DNA of 22,452 nt from Anaerolineales bacterium (GCA_016928525.1 JAFGKO010000356.1:1-22452); one strand, 5' to 3'; numbered from the stretch's first letter, positions 5,261 through 13,869 are shown. Translations and numbers: made by a program. Notes: generated by a model not told the origin, from the sequence alone.

Positions 5261-7546
5261 TTATTCGTCACGAGGTTTTGGCGTATTGGTCGGGATACCG
5301 CCAATCGGGGTGGGCGTTTTGGGCACGCCATAAGTGGCTTCCCAGGGAAACAGGCTTTGCGGAGTGCCATAATAGTGCACCTGGACCATACGCCGGAAGA
5401 TGGGCGCGGCCCATTCGGACCCCTCGCCACCATTCTCCACGATCACCGCAATGGCAATATCTGATTTTCCTTCGCAAACCGGATAGTCCTCATTATAATT
5501 TGAACAGTCTGTATAGCCTGCAAACCATGCGTGCGGTTCGCCAGACCCTGATTCTGCTGTGCCGGTTTTGCCCCTGGCAGGAAAATCAAAACCGCGCAAA
5601 CTGAAATTTGCCGTACCGCGCGAGTCATGAATCACGTCCCAGAGCGCGGCCTGCAACACTTCCAGGTTGTCTGAACGCAGTGGCAGCGTACCGTGGGCTT
5701 CCGGTTTGAAGACGGCCGTTGGGCTGCCTTCTACCGGCTGGATTTTTTCGACCAACTGTGGACGATACAAAGTCCCACCATTGCCTACGGCGGCGAACAT
5801 CACAGCAACCTGGAGTGGCGTAACCTGCACATCGCCCTGGCCAATGGCCTGGTTGACAGCTTGCACCAGGCCGGGCGGATTGGTGATATTGCCGGGCGCT
5901 TCGGCCACCTGCTCGATGCCGGTGGGGGCGCCAAAGCCAAAGGCGCGCGCCATATTGGCGATATCGCTGCCGCGGTCGAAGTTGTACAGATCCAGGCCGA
6001 TCTGCCAGAACCAGGGGTTGCAAGAACGCATCAGCCCCTCGGGCAGAGTCAGCAGGCCAGAGGGTTGACTGTCGCTGGTATCGCAAAAGTCGCCATTCCG
6101 GATCCTTTCCTGGCAGTGTTCCCAGGTCCAGTCATGCCGTACCTGGTCGGTCAATCCGTTCCAATCGTATTGGCAATCCAGTGTGGTCTCAGGCAGGAAC
6201 AGGCCACTTTCCAACGCGGCCGAGAAGGTGACGACCTTGAAGACCGAGCCGAGCGGATACTGTCCCTGTGTGGCGCGATTAACTAGCGGCTGGTTGCCAC
6301 GGACGTCGTTAAGCAGGTCGGTCAGCAGGGTATTGTTATAGTTGTTTGGTTCGAACAGGTTAGCGTCGAAGCCAGGCGAGGAGGCCATAGCCAGAACACG
6401 CCCCGCATCTCGCTCCAATACAACCACTGCCCCGCGAAAACCGGTCAACGCCTGCTGGGCGTAGTATTGCAGGTTGCTATCGATGGTCAAATAGACGGAG
6501 GAAGCCGGCTGCGGGGCGCTGTCTGCGATGCGAGATACGATTTGTCCGCTGTTTGGGTCGACCACGTACAAAGAACCGCCGTGTTGCCCGGCCAGGTAAT
6601 CTTCGGCCCATGCCTCGATCCCGGCTGCGCCGACGCGTTCGTTACCACGATAGCCCAAACGGCGATATTCATCCAGGTTTTCTTCAGAGATGAACTGTGT
6701 ATACCCTACGGCCTGGGAGGCCAGTCCCTGGTGATAAAAGCGCGCTTCGTACGGCGTCACGACCAACCCGCCTGGGTTGAGCGCCAGGATACGGTCGGCT
6801 TCCTCCACCGAGGCCTCGCAGACCGGGATGTACCAATCCAGCCCGGATGCGTCGATCTTATCGCGTATATCATCCGGATCAATGCCGCACAGTTTTGACA
6901 GTTCGTTGACCAGCGTACCGCTATTTTTGTCGCTCATCTGGCCGGGGATGATTCCCAGAGCAACCGCGCTGGCCTGGTTGACGATGGCTTTCCCGCTGGC
7001 ATCGTAGATGTCGCCGCGGGCGGGGATCTGGTAATCCATCGCAAGCCTGTTGCCACCGGCTAACTCGGGCAGGATCAGGCTTTCGTCCCATTGTAATTTC
7101 CACTGACCCTGCTCCAGGTTGAAATGGGCCACCATTTCGCGCGAAATATCTCCTACCAGGGCAGTGTTATAGACAATACGGTAAGCGACCTGGGCGGTGT
7201 AAGGGTCATTGATCAGGGTGGAAAGGGTTTCATAATCAAAACTTCCGGCGCTCATCGTATTGAGGGCCTCAGTATGCCGTGCAGCGAAATCTTCGGCGGT
7301 GATCGCTTCACGGCTGGCCTGGTTGAGCATCTCGTACATCGCAGTGTAATCTTCTGCTTTGAATGCTTCCAGATAGGCGCGCATGGGCTCCTGAGCGTCA
7401 GGCGCTGGTGTAATTTCTATAGCGGGGGTAGGCAGGGGTGTAGGCGTGTTGAAAATGGATGGAAAACCAATCCCATTCGAACCTGCGCTACAGGCCGTCA
7501 GGAACGTGAAAACCAAAATCAAGTTTAACCAGCGAAGTCGCTTCAT
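5261..7546 (-). CDS. Class B penicillin-binding protein with MecA_N domain, lipoprotein type (PbpC/PBP2a-like)
   Basis: A 761-residue peptidoglycan transpeptidase. The N-terminus is a lipoprotein signal (MKRLRW, hydrophobic stretch, lipobox LTAC with Cys19), then a Pro/Thr linker, an NTF2-like MecA_N domain (about 53-160), the PBP dimerisation domain (about 170-330) and the transpeptidase domain (about 345-722). The active-site triad is intact: SVFK at 434-437, SCN at 508-510, KTG at 660-662. A Cys-containing insertion (Cys458, 478, 488) lies between the first two motifs. MecA_N-bearing lipoprotein PBPs are known from Bacillus subtilis PbpC, and the same architecture underlies the low-affinity PBP2a; resistance cannot be inferred from sequence alone. 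An AGGTGA ribosome site precedes the ATG, nine bases after maf. The tail is TPTP/TNTP-rich. Confidence 0.92.
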   Translation of the reverse strand: MKRLRWLNLILVFTFLTACSAGSNGIGFPSIFNTPTPLPTPAIEITPAPDAQEPMRAYLEAFKAEDYTAMYEMLNQASREAITAEDFAARHTEALNTMSAGSFDYETLSTLINDPYTAQVAYRIVYNTALVGDISREMVAHFNLEQGQWKLQWDESLILPELAGGNRLAMDYQIPARGDIYDASGKAIVNQASAVALGIIPGQMSDKNSGTLVNELSKLCGIDPDDIRDKIDASGLDWYIPVCEASVEEADRILALNPGGLVVTPYEARFYHQGLASQAVGYTQFISEENLDEYRRLGYRGNERVGAAGIEAWAEDYLAGQHGGSLYVVDPNSGQIVSRIADSAPQPASSVYLTIDSNLQYYAQQALTGFRGAVVVLERDAGRVLAMASSPGFDANLFEPNNYNNTLLTDLLNDVRGNQPLVNRATQGQYPLGSVFKVVTFSAALESGLFLPETTLDCQYDWNGLTDQVRHDWTWEHCQERIRNGDFCDTSDSQPSGLLTLPEGLMRSCNPWFWQIGLDLYNFDRGSDIANMARAFGFGAPTGIEQVAEAPGNITNPPGLVQAVNQAIGQGDVQVTPLQVAVMFAAVGNGGTLYRPQLVEKIQPVEGSPTAVFKPEAHGTLPLRSDNLEVLQAALWDVIHDSRGTANFSLRGFDFPARGKTGTAESGSGEPHAWFAGYTDCSNYNEDYPVCEGKSDIAIAVIVENGGEGSEWAAPIFRRMVQVHYYGTPQSLFPWEATYGVPKTPTPIGGIPTNTPKPRDE

Positions 7547-7555
7547 TCTTCACCT

Positions 7556-8245
7556 TTAGCTGACCATTGCTCCGCGCAGAATTGCAACGGAGACGGGACA
7601 GTCATATTGTAGTTCGGTCTGGCAGCGGAGCCCTACTTCCACTGCCGGGTATATTTCGAATTGTTTTAATAGATGGGTCAGGCGGCAGAGCGGCAGCCCC
7701 ATGACGCTGGCGAAACAACCTGCCAGGTTTTCGACCGGATGGAAGTGTGCATGCTGGATGGCGTAAGCGCCGGCTTTGTCGAGCGGGTCGCCAGTCTGGA
7801 CGTAAGCATCGATTTCCTCGTCGCTATAGTCCCGCATGGGCACGTCGGTAACGCTGAGATCGGTCAGGGCGTGACCCTCGCTCACGCGGAGCAGGGCAAG
7901 CCCGGTGTAGACCTGGTGCGTATGTCCACGCAAACGTTTGAGCATGCGTACCGCATCCATTTCGCCCACAGGCTTGCCGAGGATCTCGCCTCCATCAACG
8001 ACGGTTGTATCCGCTGCAATGACCACGCTCTCGCGACTGGCAGTTTCAGCAGATTTGTACGCTTTTGTCCGAGCCAGGCGCAGTACATAATCGCCAGGGG
8101 ATTCAGCGGGGAGTTGACTTTCATCGACATCTACAACGGAAACGCTGAACTTCCAGCCGCCCAGAGAAAGCAATTGCCGCCTGCGCGGAGAATTGGAAGC
8201 CAGGACCAGGATGTTTTTTTTACTCACGGGTTGAGATTCTAACAC
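7556..8245 (-). CDS. maf: Maf-family nucleoside triphosphate pyrophosphatase
   Basis: A house-cleaning pyrophosphatase that hydrolyses non-canonical or excess dTTP/UTP-type nucleotides. The family signature LASNSPRRRQLL follows the N-terminus; then ESPGDYVLRLARTKA, the catalytic acidic residue in AADTTVV (Asp79), GKP with Lys91, the YTG motif, DKAGAYAIQ and ENLAGCFASVMGLPL. With a GTG start at 8245 it has 229 residues; a second GTG at 8227 begins nearer the usual N-terminus and is equally possible, since neither has a clear Shine-Dalgarno. The C-terminal 30 residues extend beyond the usual Maf length. It is the first gene of the maf-PBP-rsgA operon. Confidence 0.9.
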   Translation of the reverse strand: MLESQPVSKKNILVLASNSPRRRQLLSLGGWKFSVSVVDVDESQLPAESPGDYVLRLARTKAYKSAETASRESVVIAADTTVVDGGEILGKPVGEMDAVRMLKRLRGHTHQVYTGLALLRVSEGHALTDLSVTDVPMRDYSDEEIDAYVQTGDPLDKAGAYAIQHAHFHPVENLAGCFASVMGLPLCRLTHLLKQFEIYPAVEVGLRCQTELQYDCPVSVAILRGAMVS

Positions 8246-8446
8246 AATCTAACTTTTGAACCTTAACCGCAGATGAACACAGGCATTTCAATAAATTGGG
8301 GTTCTTTTTGGAAAGATACGATGAACACAGATAAACGCAGATTAGCGAATTGTCACACTCATGAAAAATCCATAGAGTCGATTAATCAATGACAAAAAAC
8401 ATCTGGTATGTTCTGGGATGCCGTTGTAAAATGTCTAGACGATACT

Positions 8447-8508
8447 AAACCTGACAGGTCTTTATGAGGGACTCCACCACGGAGTGAAGGGGAAGACCTG
8501 TCAGGTTT
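8447..8508. repeat. Inverted-repeat element C, 16-bp perfect arms with nested hairpin
   Basis: AAACCTGACAGGTCTT (8447-8462) is the exact reverse complement of 8493-8508, with 30 bases between. Each arm contains the 11-bp odd palindrome ACCTG-A-CAGGT or its mirror, centred at 8454 and 8501 (47 bp apart). The spacer carries a further small hairpin, ACTCC-ACCAC-GGAGT at 8471-8485. It ends 11 bases before the xpt ribosome-binding site, so in RNA it would form a long stem in the xpt leader. ACCTGACAGGT-type motifs recur widely in environmental bacterial genomes (recalled). Confidence 0.8.
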
Positions 8509-8519
8509 TGAAGAAACCC

Positions 8520-8524
8520 GGAGG
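8520..8524 (+). promoter_or_regulatory. Ribosome-binding site that fixes the xpt start
   Basis: GGAGG lies five bases before the GTG at 8530. It overlaps the more upstream in-frame GTG at 8524, so that one cannot be the start. The protein then begins MKELQERI, as Xpt proteins do. Confidence 0.8.
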
Positions 8525-8529
8525 TGGTT

Positions 8530-9102
8530 GTGAAGGAATTGCAGGAACGTATTTTGCGAGAGGGGAAAAATCTGGGAAATGGAATTCTCAAAGTAGATGG
8601 GTTCGTTAATCATCAAGTGGACCCGATGTTGATGGATGCCTGCGGGAAAGAGTTCGCGCAGCGCTTTGCCTCAGTCGGCGCGACCAAGGTGCTGACAGCC
8701 GAGATCTCCGGCATCGCCCCGGCTGTGGCAACCGCCCTGCATATGGGATTGCCGGTGGTGTACGCGCGCAAGCATAAGCCCATCACGATGCCCGACCAAG
8801 TGTTGCTGACGCTGGCGCCTTCCCATACCAAGGGACGCACGGTGGAGCTGATTGTTTCGCCGGAATTCCTGGCCGGCGGCGAAAGAGTGCTCATCATCGA
8901 TGACTTCCTCGCCAGCGGTAACACCATCCTGGGACTGGTGCGGCTGGCTGAAACCGCCGGGTCGCAGATCGTCGGTGTGGGAGCCCTGATCGAAAAAACC
9001 TTCGAAGGCGGGCGCGATGCGTTAAAACCACTGGGTGTGCCGATCGAGGCCCTGGCGCGCATTTGCGCAATGGAAGACGGTAAAATCACATTTTGTGATT
9101 GA
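8530..9102 (+). CDS. xpt: Xanthine phosphoribosyltransferase
   Basis: A 190-residue type I phosphoribosyltransferase that makes XMP from xanthine and PRPP in purine salvage. It shows the Xpt-specific opening LKVDGFVNHQVDP, the EISGIAPA region, YARKHKP, and the PRPP-binding motif VLIIDDFLASGNT at 120-132, with the usual Asp-Asp pair. Length is typical of the Xpt family. The GTG at 8530 is chosen from the GGAGG five bases upstream. It is followed after six bases by a HIT-domain gene and then guaA, which consumes XMP, so the first genes of this operon form a guanine-nucleotide salvage route. Confidence 0.93.
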   Translation: MKELQERILREGKNLGNGILKVDGFVNHQVDPMLMDACGKEFAQRFASVGATKVLTAEISGIAPAVATALHMGLPVVYARKHKPITMPDQVLLTLAPSHTKGRTVELIVSPEFLAGGERVLIIDDFLASGNTILGLVRLAETAGSQIVGVGALIEKTFEGGRDALKPLGVPIEALARICAMEDGKITFCD

Positions 9103-9108
9103 CGAGCT

Positions 9109-9480
9109 GTGTTCAATCTCTTCCTGCGTCTGGCGCGTACCAAGCTGGGCCACAAACTGGTTGGATGGATATTCGCACACATGAGCTTTGCCATTCCTGC
9201 CAGGCGTCTGCGCGAGACTGAAACGCTGTTGGCATTTCATCATCCGAAGCCATCTTATCCGTTTCATGTGGTGCTTGCGCCAAAGAAGGCTGTTCCCAAC
9301 CTGATGGAGCTTGACACCAGCGAATCCGTTTTTCTCCCTGATTTATTCGCTACTGTGCAGTCGCTTGTGGACGAATTTCAACTCCCTGCCTATCGTTTGA
9401 TCGTCAATGGCGGGGAGTATCAGGATTTCCCACATTTGCATTTTCATCTGGTCTCTGACTCACTGAAAACTGATAACTGA
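9109..9480 (+). CDS. HIT-domain (histidine triad) protein
   Basis: A 123-residue protein of the HIT superfamily of nucleotide-binding hydrolases and transferases. The family fold is visible from [22 protein letters not shown] through HVVLAPKK, and ends with the triad PHLHFHLVS, with His109, His111 and His113; His111 should be the nucleophile. The N-terminal zinc-binding Cys residues of many HIT proteins are missing, and the region after the triad is short. The GTG start at 9109 is six bases after xpt. Its TGA overlaps the ATG of guaA (TGATG), so translation of the two is probably coupled. Its substrate in this operon is unknown; a purine nucleotide conjugate is a reasonable guess. Confidence 0.85.
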   Translation: MFNLFLRLARTKLGHKLVGWIFAHMSFAIPARRLRETETLLAFHHPKPSYPFHVVLAPKKAVPNLMELDTSESVFLPDLFATVQSLVDEFQLPAYRLIVNGGEYQDFPHLHFHLVSDSLKTDN

Positions 9481-11018
9481 TGACTGACACAATTGCCATC
9501 CTCGACTTCGGTTCCCAGTTTGCCCAACTAATCGCGCGCCGTGTGCGCGAAGCGCAGGTTTATTGTGAACTATTTCCCTGGGACGCACCCGCCGAACAAA
9601 TCCTGGCGCTGGAGCCCAAAGGCTTCATCCTTTCCGGCGGCCCTAATTCGGCCTATGAGACGGACGCCCCGTTCGTGCCGGACTTCGTGCTTGCTTCCGC
9701 TAAACCAGTTTTGGGAATCTGCTACGGCATGCAGGCCTTGACCGTGGCGCTCGGCGGGCAGGTAGACCCGTCTACAGAACGCGAATACGGCCATGCCAAC
9801 CTTGAACATCTATTCTCTACTCCTCTACTCTCTACTCTCTCAACCGTCTGGATGTCACACGGCGACCGCATCACGCGTATGCCGGAGGGCTTTGTGGCGC
9901 TAGCGCGATCCGGCAACAGTCCCTGCGCGGCGATGGGGGATTTCGAGCGCAAATACTTCGGCGTGCAATTTCACCCCGAAGTGCACCACACCCCAAACGG
10001 TGCGGAGTTGCTCAGGAATTTTGTGATCGAGATTTGTGGTGCGAGACCCGATTGGACGCCTGCTTCCATCATCGAGGAGAGCGTGACTCGCATCCGCGCG
10101 CGCGTGGGGAGTGAGCGCGTGCTGGTAGCCGTCAGCGGTGGAGTGGACTCGTCCGTGGCGGCAGCGCTGGTGCACAAAGCGGTCGGCGACCAACTGGTGG
10201 CCGTTTTCGTGGACACCGGTCTCTTGCGGCAAGGCGAAGGCGAGCAAGTGGCCGCCACGTTCCGCGAGCAGATGGGCGCGGAGTTAGTAGCGGTGGATGC
10301 TGCGAATGAGTTTTTGTCCGCGCTCAAGGGAGTCGCTGAGCCAGAGAAGAAGCGCAAGATTGTGGGGGAGAAGTTCATCCGCATTTTTGAGGAGCAGGCA
10401 AAACAACTGGGACAGCCGAAGTTTTTGGTACAGGGGACGATTTATCCCGATGTGGTCGAGTCGTCTGCGCCCGATAGGAACAAGGCCGAGAGGATCAAAT
10501 CCCATCACAATGTCGGCGGACTGCCGGAGGATATGCAGTTCGAACTGGTCGAGCCGCTGCGCTATTTATTCAAGGACGAGGTGCGGAGGGTTGGGGAAGC
10601 GCTGGGGTTGCCTGAGTCGATGGTTTGGCGGCAGCCGTTCCCAGGTCCCGGCCTGACCGTGCGCTGCCTGGGCGAAGTAACACGAGAACGCGTGGCCCGC
10701 CTGCGTGCGGCGGATGCTATCCTGCAAGAGGAATTGTCTGCAGCTGGGTTTCTCGGCAAAGGCGCTGGAACGTCCCAGGCTTTCGCTGTCTTACTGCCCG
10801 TCCGCTCGGTGGGCGTGATGGGCGACCAGCGCACCTACCAGGAAGCGGTAGCGATCCGCGCCGTCTCTACCGAAGATTTTATGACCGCCGATTGGACGCG
10901 CCTGCCGCATGACCTGCTGGCGAAAGTTTCGAACCGCATCGTCAACGAAGTGGACGGAATCAACCGGGTCGTGTATGATATTACCAGCAAGCCACCCGCA
11001 ACCATCGAATGGGAATAA
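9480..11018 (+). CDS. guaA: GMP synthase (glutamine-hydrolysing)
   Basis: A 512-residue enzyme converting XMP, glutamine and ATP to GMP. The class I glutamine amidotransferase domain (about 4-190) has Cys81 in GICYGMQ and His165/Glu167 in FHPEVHH. The ATP pyrophosphatase domain follows with the PP-loop SGGVDSS at 219-225, and the dimerisation domain has the conserved [20 protein letters not shown] and the canonical C-terminus KPPATIEWE. All catalytic residues are in place and the length is normal. One oddity is a TCTCTAC-type tandem tract in codons 111-121, which lengthens the loop before VWMSHGD by about two residues. It starts in a TGATG overlap with the HIT gene. Confidence 0.97.
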   Translation: MTDTIAILDFGSQFAQLIARRVREAQVYCELFPWDAPAEQILALEPKGFILSGGPNSAYETDAPFVPDFVLASAKPVLGICYGMQALTVALGGQVDPSTEREYGHANLEHLFSTPLLSTLSTVWMSHGDRITRMPEGFVALARSGNSPCAAMGDFERKYFGVQFHPEVHHTPNGAELLRNFVIEICGARPDWTPASIIEESVTRIRARVGSERVLVAVSGGVDSSVAAALVHKAVGDQLVAVFVDTGLLRQGEGEQVAATFREQMGAELVAVDAANEFLSALKGVAEPEKKRKIVGEKFIRIFEEQAKQLGQPKFLVQGTIYPDVVESSAPDRNKAERIKSHHNVGGLPEDMQFELVEPLRYLFKDEVRRVGEALGLPESMVWRQPFPGPGLTVRCLGEVTRERVARLRAADAILQEELSAAGFLGKGAGTSQAFAVLLPVRSVGVMGDQRTYQEAVAIRAVSTEDFMTADWTRLPHDLLAKVSNRIVNEVDGINRVVYDITSKPPATIEWE

Positions 11019-11030
11019 CCGGAGGACATC

Positions 11031-11981
11031 ATGAACTTCAACTTTGGAGAAGTACTCACCCGCGCCTGGCAGATCACCTGGAAGTACAAGGTGCTGTGGA
11101 TCTTTGGCATCCTGGCTGGTTGCACCAATGGTGGTGGAGGCAGTGGAGGTGGGGGTAGGAACAGCGATTATTCCACGGGTCCGTCGGATTTTGATGTGCC
11201 GCCGGAGCTCCAAAGATTTGTTTACCAGATGGAAAACTTTGCTGATTGGGCTGTGGATAACTGGTGGATTTTCATTCTTATCGGGTTGGCTGTCCTGTTG
11301 CTCGTTGTAATCAGCATTTTTCTTGGAACAATAGGACGCATTGGCCTGATCAAAGGTTCATATGAGGCTGAAATGGGCGCGGAGAAGCTGGCCCTGGGTG
11401 AGTTGTTCAGCACCAGCATGCCTTATTTCTGGCGGGTATTTGGATTGTCGTTTTTGATCGGATTGGCATTTTTCGTGCTCATCCTCCCACTTGTGCTGAT
11501 CGGAGTATTGACAGCCGGCGTTGGGTTCCTTTGCCTACTGCCGTTAATTTGTATTCTCATACCAGTCTCCTGGGCTGTGGGCGTCATCGTAGAACAATCG
11601 AACCGTGCCATAGTCCTCGAAAACCTGAGCCTGTTCGATGGTCTGAAGCGCGGCTGGGAGATTTCCAAATCGAACATTGGACCATTGATCGTGATGGCGT
11701 TGATCCTGTTTGGCATCACGCTGGTGCTTGGCATTATCATTGCATTGCCCATCTTCATCATGGTCTTCCCCACCATTTTTGCCTTTGCAATGAGTGAAGG
11801 CCAATCCTTCACACCGCTTTACATTGCATTGGCTGGCATCTGCCTGTATGCGCCGATTTCCTGGGTGTTGAACGGCATTTTAACCACCTTTACTCAGTCT
11901 GCATGGACATTGACTTATCTGCGCCTGACGCAAAATTCTCAAACCCCGGAGACTCCCGTTTTCGCGGAACCCAATGCGTAA
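11031..11981 (+). CDS. Polytopic membrane protein of unknown function with Gly-rich loop
   Basis: A 316-residue membrane protein with an N-terminal amphipathic part (FGEVLTRAWQITWKYK), a hydrophobic patch ending in LAGC, a Gly-rich loop (GGGGSGGGG at 34-42), then roughly six membrane segments (about 78-102, 137-158, 160-185, 217-239, 240-255 and 263-285). The C-terminal sequence is typical of uncharacterised prokaryotic multi-pass proteins related to the glycerophosphodiester-phosphodiesterase membrane domain; I do not recognise a function. LAGC mimics a lipobox, but the charged n-region is far from it. GGAGG five bases before the ATG makes the start firm. The end overlaps the start of the VWA-FHA gene by eight bases, so it probably works with the VWA-FHA and PP2C proteins. 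Confidence 0.8.
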   Translation: MNFNFGEVLTRAWQITWKYKVLWIFGILAGCTNGGGGSGGGGRNSDYSTGPSDFDVPPELQRFVYQMENFADWAVDNWWIFILIGLAVLLLVVISIFLGTIGRIGLIKGSYEAEMGAEKLALGELFSTSMPYFWRVFGLSFLIGLAFFVLILPLVLIGVLTAGVGFLCLLPLICILIPVSWAVGVIVEQSNRAIVLENLSLFDGLKRGWEISKSNIGPLIVMALILFGITLVLGIIIALPIFIMVFPTIFAFAMSEGQSFTPLYIALAGICLYAPISWVLNGILTTFTQSAWTLTYLRLTQNSQTPETPVFAEPNA

Positions 11982-13869
11982 AATTTCTCTGATACTGCTC
12001 TGCCTGCTGACACTGGCTGGGCAGAGTCATGTCGTCCGCGCCCAGGAAGGCGTGGCAACGGCAGAGCTATCCCTGGTGGATGCGCAGGGTTTTCCTGCCG
12101 TATCAGCTCTGCTGGATGTTTATGATGCGCAGGGGCAGCCGGTCGCCGGCCTGCAGCCGGGGGATGTGACTGTCTTGGAGGATGACCAGCCGCGTCCCGT
12201 TAGCGAACTAGTCGAATCCGCGCCCCCAGCCCAGATCGTGGTCGCGATCAACCCCGGACCCGCGCTTGCTGTCCGTGATGGACAGGGGAAAGCGCGCTTC
12301 GAGCGCGTGACCGAAGTGCTGGCCGGTTGGGCCGGTGCACAACCCCCAGATACCCCTGACAACCTTAGCCTGGTTTCCATTGCCGGGCCAATTATCACGC
12401 ACGCCAAACCATCCGATTGGGTAGTCTCGCTGACCTCTTTCCAGCCTGATTTTCGCTCCACCACGTCTAATATACAATCTCTGATGATCGCGTTGAACAC
12501 GGTCAATGAACCGCTTCCTTTGCCAGGCATGAAGCGTGCTATATTGCTCATCACACCCCATATGGATGAACCGAACATCGACCTGACATTGAACGCAATG
12601 GCTGAGCAAGCTATTGCATCGAAAGTACAGATTTTCGTCTGGCTCGTAGACGCAGACTTGTATTTCAATACGCCCAGCGCAACGGCTTTCAAAGCGCTGG
12701 CTTTACAAACAGGCGGGAATTATTTCGCATTTTCAGGGTTAGAACCTTTTCCCGACCTGGAGTCTTATTTTTCACCGTTAAGACAACTGTATTCCCTGAG
12801 TTACAACTCCGCCCTGACCACAAGTGGAGAACATACGCTTGCCGTTCAGGTACAGACGCCAGGCGGGGAAATCATCTCTGAAAGCAAATCTTTCAGCGTG
12901 GACATCCAACCGCCCAACCCGATCATAGTCATGCCGCCTGGACAAATCGTCCGCCAGGCGCCAGCGGATGATCCCTTCAACACTGAACTCCTGTTGCCAG
13001 ACCGGCAGCCATTGGAAATCATCGTTGAATTCCCTGATAACCATCCCCGTCCTCTGGCCCGCACCACGTTGTATGTGGATGGTGCGCCTGTCGCTCAAAA
13101 TGAGGCCGAACCGTTCGACCATTTTGTCTGGGACCTGAACGCCTACAATGAGAGCGGGCAACATGAACTGGTGGTTGAAGCTGTCGATTCTTTGGGGTTG
13201 AGCAAAGCCAGCATGAGTGTGCCGGTGGTTGTCACTGTAATCCACGCTCCTACCGGGATACAGGCTTTGCTGGCGAAATATCGCACGCTGATTGCTATAG
13301 GCGCCATTGGGTTGGCCGGAGGGATTTTGCTTCTCATCCTGTTATCCGGCCGCCTGCGGATCAAGTCCCGGAGCGAACGACGTGAGACGCGCAAACGCGC
13401 TGTCGATCCGGTGACGCAGCCTGTGACGATTCAGCAGGCAGAACCGCCTTCTAAACGGAAGCAAACCAAACGTCCCCCCTGGATGCGGGCGGATCGCTTG
13501 CAGGATGCGCCAGCCTATCTCACTCGCCTGCGGTCGGATGGCGAGCCTATGACCGGTCGTCCCCTTGCGCTGGTTGAAAAAGAGAACACTTTTGGCACTG
13601 ACCCGGTGGAAGCGATGCATGTGCTTGACCACCCGTCGATTGCAGCCTTGCACGCCCGTATCCGTCAGAAAGATGGCAACGACTTCCAATTGGTCGACAA
13701 TGGTACAGTAGCAGGAACGTGGGTCAATTATGAACCCGTACCCCAAAATGGATGTATCCTGAAACATGGGGACGTGGTAAACTTCGGCCAATTAATGTAC
13801 CGCTTTACATTGAAGACCCCCCCGGCCGAACCCGAGCCAAAAATCATCTCTGAGGCCCCTGCTGAATGA
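11974..13869 (+). CDS. Signal peptide-VWA-transmembrane-FHA protein
   Basis: A 631-residue single-pass membrane protein. A signal peptide (1-23, cleavage near VRAQ) leads into a von Willebrand factor A-like domain (about 86-270) and a beta-rich region (about 275-425) predicted to be outside the membrane, a transmembrane segment at 438-457, a basic linker, and a cytoplasmic FHA domain (about 528-614). In the VWA domain the DxSxS metal site reads N93-P-G-P-A97, so MIDAS metal binding is probably lost. In the FHA domain Gly541 and His560 remain, but the phosphothreonine-contact positions usually filled by Arg, Ser and Asn appear as Thr542, Ala557 and Ala580. It overlaps the gene before and shares an ATGA junction with the PP2C gene after. 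Probably a scaffold or sensor; domain calls are firm, function is inferred. Confidence 0.85.
   Translation: MRKISLILLCLLTLAGQSHVVRAQEGVATAELSLVDAQGFPAVSALLDVYDAQGQPVAGLQPGDVTVLEDDQPRPVSELVESAPPAQIVVAINPGPALAVRDGQGKARFERVTEVLAGWAGAQPPDTPDNLSLVSIAGPIITHAKPSDWVVSLTSFQPDFRSTTSNIQSLMIALNTVNEPLPLPGMKRAILLITPHMDEPNIDLTLNAMAEQAIASKVQIFVWLVDADLYFNTPSATAFKALALQTGGNYFAFSGLEPFPDLESYFSPLRQLYSLSYNSALTTSGEHTLAVQVQTPGGEIISESKSFSVDIQPPNPIIVMPPGQIVRQAPADDPFNTELLLPDRQPLEIIVEFPDNHPRPLARTTLYVDGAPVAQNEAEPFDHFVWDLNAYNESGQHELVVEAVDSLGLSKASMSVPVVVTVIHAPTGIQALLAKYRTLIAIGAIGLAGGILLLILLSGRLRIKSRSERRETRKRAVDPVTQPVTIQQAEPPSKRKQTKRPPWMRADRLQDAPAYLTRLRSDGEPMTGRPLALVEKENTFGTDPVEAMHVLDHPSIAALHARIRQKDGNDFQLVDNGTVAGTWVNYEPVPQNGCILKHGDVVNFGQLMYRFTLKTPPAEPEPKIISEAPAE

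Larger units (their letters stand above)
8246..8529. other. Intergenic spacer between divergent maf and xpt
   Basis: No gene is supported in these 284 bases. It contains an 11-bp direct repeat GATGAACACAG (8272-8282 and 8320-8330), with CGCAGAT-type tails resembling a common dispersed intergenic repeat, and the inverted-repeat element C at 8447-8508. The promoters of both flanking operons should lie here, but I could not find a convincing -35/-10 pair. No purine-riboswitch consensus was found upstream of xpt. Confidence 0.5.

Noticed and set aside
4397..5464. 355-codon plus-strand open frame opposite rsgA and the PBP gene
   Set aside because: Antisense shadow of two clearly recognisable genes; its translation has no family features.
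8386..8520. Purine (guanine/xanthine) riboswitch upstream of xpt
   Set aside because: A segment near 8420-8440 loosely resembles the 3' half of the purine aptamer, but the conserved loop and P1 pairing were not found.
12120..12692. 190-codon minus-strand open frame inside the VWA-FHA gene
   Set aside because: Low-complexity Ser/Thr translation antisense to a coherent domain protein; no ribosome site.
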